Positions 62,352 to 64,000 of a DNA stretch of 64,000 nt are shown here, piece by piece (within the stretch, counting starts at the first letter, position 1; the number at the start of each line of letters is the position of its first letter). Made by a program: the position numbers and the translations under genes. The notes below the pieces were generated by a model, which was given only the letters and a program-made list of their open reading frames with translations, did not search any database and was not told the origin of the DNA. Where the stretch lies: positions 1 through 64,000 of the forward strand of contig JAQGMJ010000067.1 of assembly GCA_028292405.1 (NCBI GenBank), given 5' to 3'. Source of the DNA: Betaproteobacteria bacterium. Its GTDB lineage: Bacteria; Pseudomonadota; Gammaproteobacteria; Burkholderiales; JAEUOS01.

Positions 62352-63578
62352 ATGTTCCGCCATTTGTGGCTTATTTTCGCGCAGACCGTCACGGTGTGCA
62401 TTGCGCTCTGGTTTGTCGTCGCCACCCTGCGGCCCGACTGGCTGGCGATGCGCCCTCTCGCCACGACCACCACGACCAATGGCGGCACGGTAACCGTTTC
62501 GCAGGCGGCCGCGCCGCCGCTGGGCGCGCTGGACGTGGCGCGGCCGGGATCCTACAGCGACGCGGCGAAAAAGGCGATGCCGGCGGTGGTGAACATTTTC
62601 ACCGCCAAGGAAGTGAAGGCGCCCAAGCAGCCGTTTTTGAATGACCCGCTGTTTCGCCACTTTTTCGGCCGCGGGCAGAATGGGCCGCAGCAGGAAAAAC
62701 GCCGTGCCTCCAGCCTCGGTTCAGGGGTGATCGTCAGTTCCGAAGGCTATGTGCTGACCAATCATCACGTGATCGAGTCGGCCGACGAGATCGAGGTGCT
62801 GCTCTCCGACGGCCGGCGCGCCAGCGCCAAGATCGTCGGCAGCGACCCAGAGACCGACCTGGCGGTGGTGAAGGTGGACCTGAAGGGCCTGCCGTCGATC
62901 GTCTTCGGGCGGCCGGAAGCGGCGCGGGTGGGCGACGTGGTGCTGGCTATCGGCAACCCCTTCGGCGTCGGCCAGACGGTGACCATGGGCATCGTCTCGG
63001 CGCTCGGCCGCTCGCACCTGGGGATCAACACCTTCGAAAACTTCATCCAGACCGATGCGGCGATCAACCCGGGCAACTCCGGCGGCGCGCTGGTCGATTC
63101 CCAGGGCAACCTGCTGGGGGTGAACACCGCGATCTACTCGCGCTCCGGCGGCAGCCTGGGCATCGGCTTCGCGATTCCGGCCAATATGGCCAAATCGATC
63201 ATGGAGCAGATCATCGCCACCGGCGGCGTCACGCGCGGCTGGATCGGCGTCGAGATTCAGGAAATCACGCCGGACCTGGCGGAGTCGTTCAAGCTGCCGA
63301 AGAACCAGGGCGCGATCATCGCCGGGGTGATGAAGGGCGGCCCGGCCGACAAGGGCGGCATGAAGCCGGGCGACGTGCTGATGGAAATCGAAGGCAAGCC
63401 GGTGAGCGACTCTTCCGACATGCTCAACGTCATCGCGCAACTGGCGCCGGGCAGCGCGGCGAAAATGAAAATTCTGCGCGAAGGCAAGCCACAGGACATT
63501 GCCGTAGCCATCGGCAAGCGGCCCAAGCCGCAGCGCCAGGCCAAGGCGCAGGAAGAGGACGACGACGAAGAGCAGTAG
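62352..63578 (+). CDS. Trypsin-like serine protease, DegS-type (HtrA family, one PDZ)
   Basis: Periplasmic quality-control protease held in the inner membrane. 408 residues: N-terminal anchor (about 7-25), protease domain with catalytic His139 (LTNHHVIES), Asp169 ([11 protein letters not shown]) and Ser243 ([12 protein letters not shown]). A single PDZ domain follows (about 295-380, [19 protein letters not shown]), then an acidic Gln/Glu/Asp tail. One PDZ plus an anchor fits DegS rather than DegP; a link to a RseA/RpoE pathway is possible but not shown. Divergent from the Nif3-family gene. Confidence 0.94.
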   Translation: MFRHLWLIFAQTVTVCIALWFVVATLRPDWLAMRPLATTTTTNGGTVTVSQAAAPPLGALDVARPGSYSDAAKKAMPAVVNIFTAKEVKAPKQPFLNDPLFRHFFGRGQNGPQQEKRRASSLGSGVIVSSEGYVLTNHHVIESADEIEVLLSDGRRASAKIVGSDPETDLAVVKVDLKGLPSIVFGRPEAARVGDVVLAIGNPFGVGQTVTMGIVSALGRSHLGINTFENFIQTDAAINPGNSGGALVDSQGNLLGVNTAIYSRSGGSLGIGFAIPANMAKSIMEQIIATGGVTRGWIGVEIQEITPDLAESFKLPKNQGAIIAGVMKGGPADKGGMKPGDVLMEIEGKPVSDSSDMLNVIAQLAPGSAAKMKILREGKPQDIAVAIGKRPKPQRQAKAQEEDDDEEQ

Positions 63579-63582
63579 GGGC

Positions 63583-63607
63583 CGGCCGTCAGTCCGGCCG
63601 AGGTTTT
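63583..63607 (+). terminator. Possible terminator after the protease gene
   Basis: CGGCCG, loop TCAGTC, CGGCCG, then AGGTTTTT. Short but GC-rich stem 4 bp after the stop. A second small hairpin (GCGCCTCG / CGAGGCGC, 63642-63661) lies nearer to the convergent tatC. Confidence 0.4.
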
Positions 63608-63685
63608 TGCGCAGTTCTTGCGCAGCCTTCTTTACGCGCAAGCGCCTCGACGCCGAGGCGCGGCCGCCTCAGCCAGCGTTCAGGC

Positions 63686-64000
63686 TCAGGGTTCGGCCGT
63701 GGCCGAATCCTTTTCCTTGCCTTCCTCCGACCGGCGCAGCGCCGCATTCTTGTTGACGAACCCGGCGAAGAACAGTCCCAGCTCGTAGAGAATGATCATT
63801 GGCACGGCCAGTGCGAACTGCGACACCACGTCCGGCGGCGTCACCACCGCCGCGACGATGAAGGCGACGACGACGAAGTAGCCGCGCCACTCCTTCAGCT
63901 TTTCCGGCGTGACGATGCCGAACATGCATAGCACCACCACCACCACGGGCACCTCGAAGGTGACGCCGAAGGCGATGAACATGGTGAGCACGAAGTTGAG
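63686..64000 (-). CDS. tatC: Sec-independent protein translocase TatC (C-terminal part; start beyond window)
   Basis: Twin-arginine translocase subunit, polytopic inner-membrane protein that binds the signal peptide. Only about the last 104 residues are here, still open at the right edge. Membrane segments: FIAFGVTFEVPVVVVVLCMF, then YFVVVAFIVAAVVTPPDVVS and ALAVPMIILYELGLFFAGFV. The TPPDVVSQ and PMIILYELG motifs are those of TatC. A charged Glu/Lys tail ends the protein. The petA product in this window (twin-arginine Rieske protein) is a probable client. Confidence 0.95.
   Translation of the reverse strand, partial: LNFVLTMFIAFGVTFEVPVVVVVLCMFGIVTPEKLKEWRGYFVVVAFIVAAVVTPPDVVSQFALAVPMIILYELGLFFAGFVNKNAALRRSEEGKEKDSATAEP

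Overview
The window is GC-rich, gene-dense chromosomal DNA, most probably from a betaproteobacterium (Burkholderiales, Rhodocyclales or Nitrosomonadales; I cannot resolve further). This rests on gene order and families: petABC-sspA-sspB followed by mscL, a Nif3-family gene, a DegS-like htrA and tatC; two Bug-type (TctC) solute receptors; a CNP1-like protein; and a rubrerythrin / CCG iron-sulfur protein / DUF3501 cluster. Both window edges cut genes (obgE on the left, tatC on the right).

Layout. 1-5.8 kb: obgE-proB, a Bug receptor divergent from an amidohydrolase, ogt, and a CGNR zinc-finger regulator. 5.9-14 kb: a divergent Lgt-like membrane protein, two small secreted proteins, the DUF3501 / heterodisulfide-reductase-like / rubrerythrin cluster, rppH with a repeat-bearing tail, proS, and a secreted lytic transglycosylase behind a palindromic element. 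14-17.3 kb: a low-GC repeat-bearing gap, an NTF2-like protein, a beta-propeller protein and an outer-membrane-barrel-like protein. 17.3-34.9 kb: a complete division/cell-wall (dcw) cluster on the minus strand, transcribed mraZ-rsmH-ftsL-ftsI-murE-murF-mraY-murD-ftsW-murG-murC-ddl-ftsQ-ftsA-ftsZ. It has many ATGA stop/start overlaps, MraZ boxes at its promoter and a terminator after ftsZ. 35.2-36.3 kb: rpoH, preceded by a sigma-32-type promoter whose -10 runs into a perfect CIRCE element. 36.3-42 kb: a frameshifted acetyltransferase, two glycosyltransferases, a membrane-anchored MsrA, a second Bug receptor and a 62-residue protein.

42-56.1 kb is the most distinctive region. It is a chemosensory system resembling Wsp: CheW, TPR-type CheR, a second CheW, a CHASE3 chemoreceptor, a CheA-REC hybrid and CheB. 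CheB overlaps a three-receiver histidine kinase. After a 534-bp gap carrying a perfect 28-bp palindrome come an HDOD-GAF histidine kinase and a REC-PAS-GGDEF-EAL protein. The expected logic is envelope or surface sensing, CheA phosphorelay, CheB adaptation and c-di-GMP output. The output here is a bifunctional GGDEF-EAL protein and two extra kinases instead of a WspR-type GGDEF protein.

56.5-64 kb: tRNA-Thr(TGT), sspB, sspA, the cytochrome bc1 operon petABC, mscL, a Nif3-family gene whose start codon lies 9 bp from that of a divergent DegS-like protease, and the 3' part of tatC.

All start-site, domain and motif statements come from reading the sequence by eye; no database search was run.
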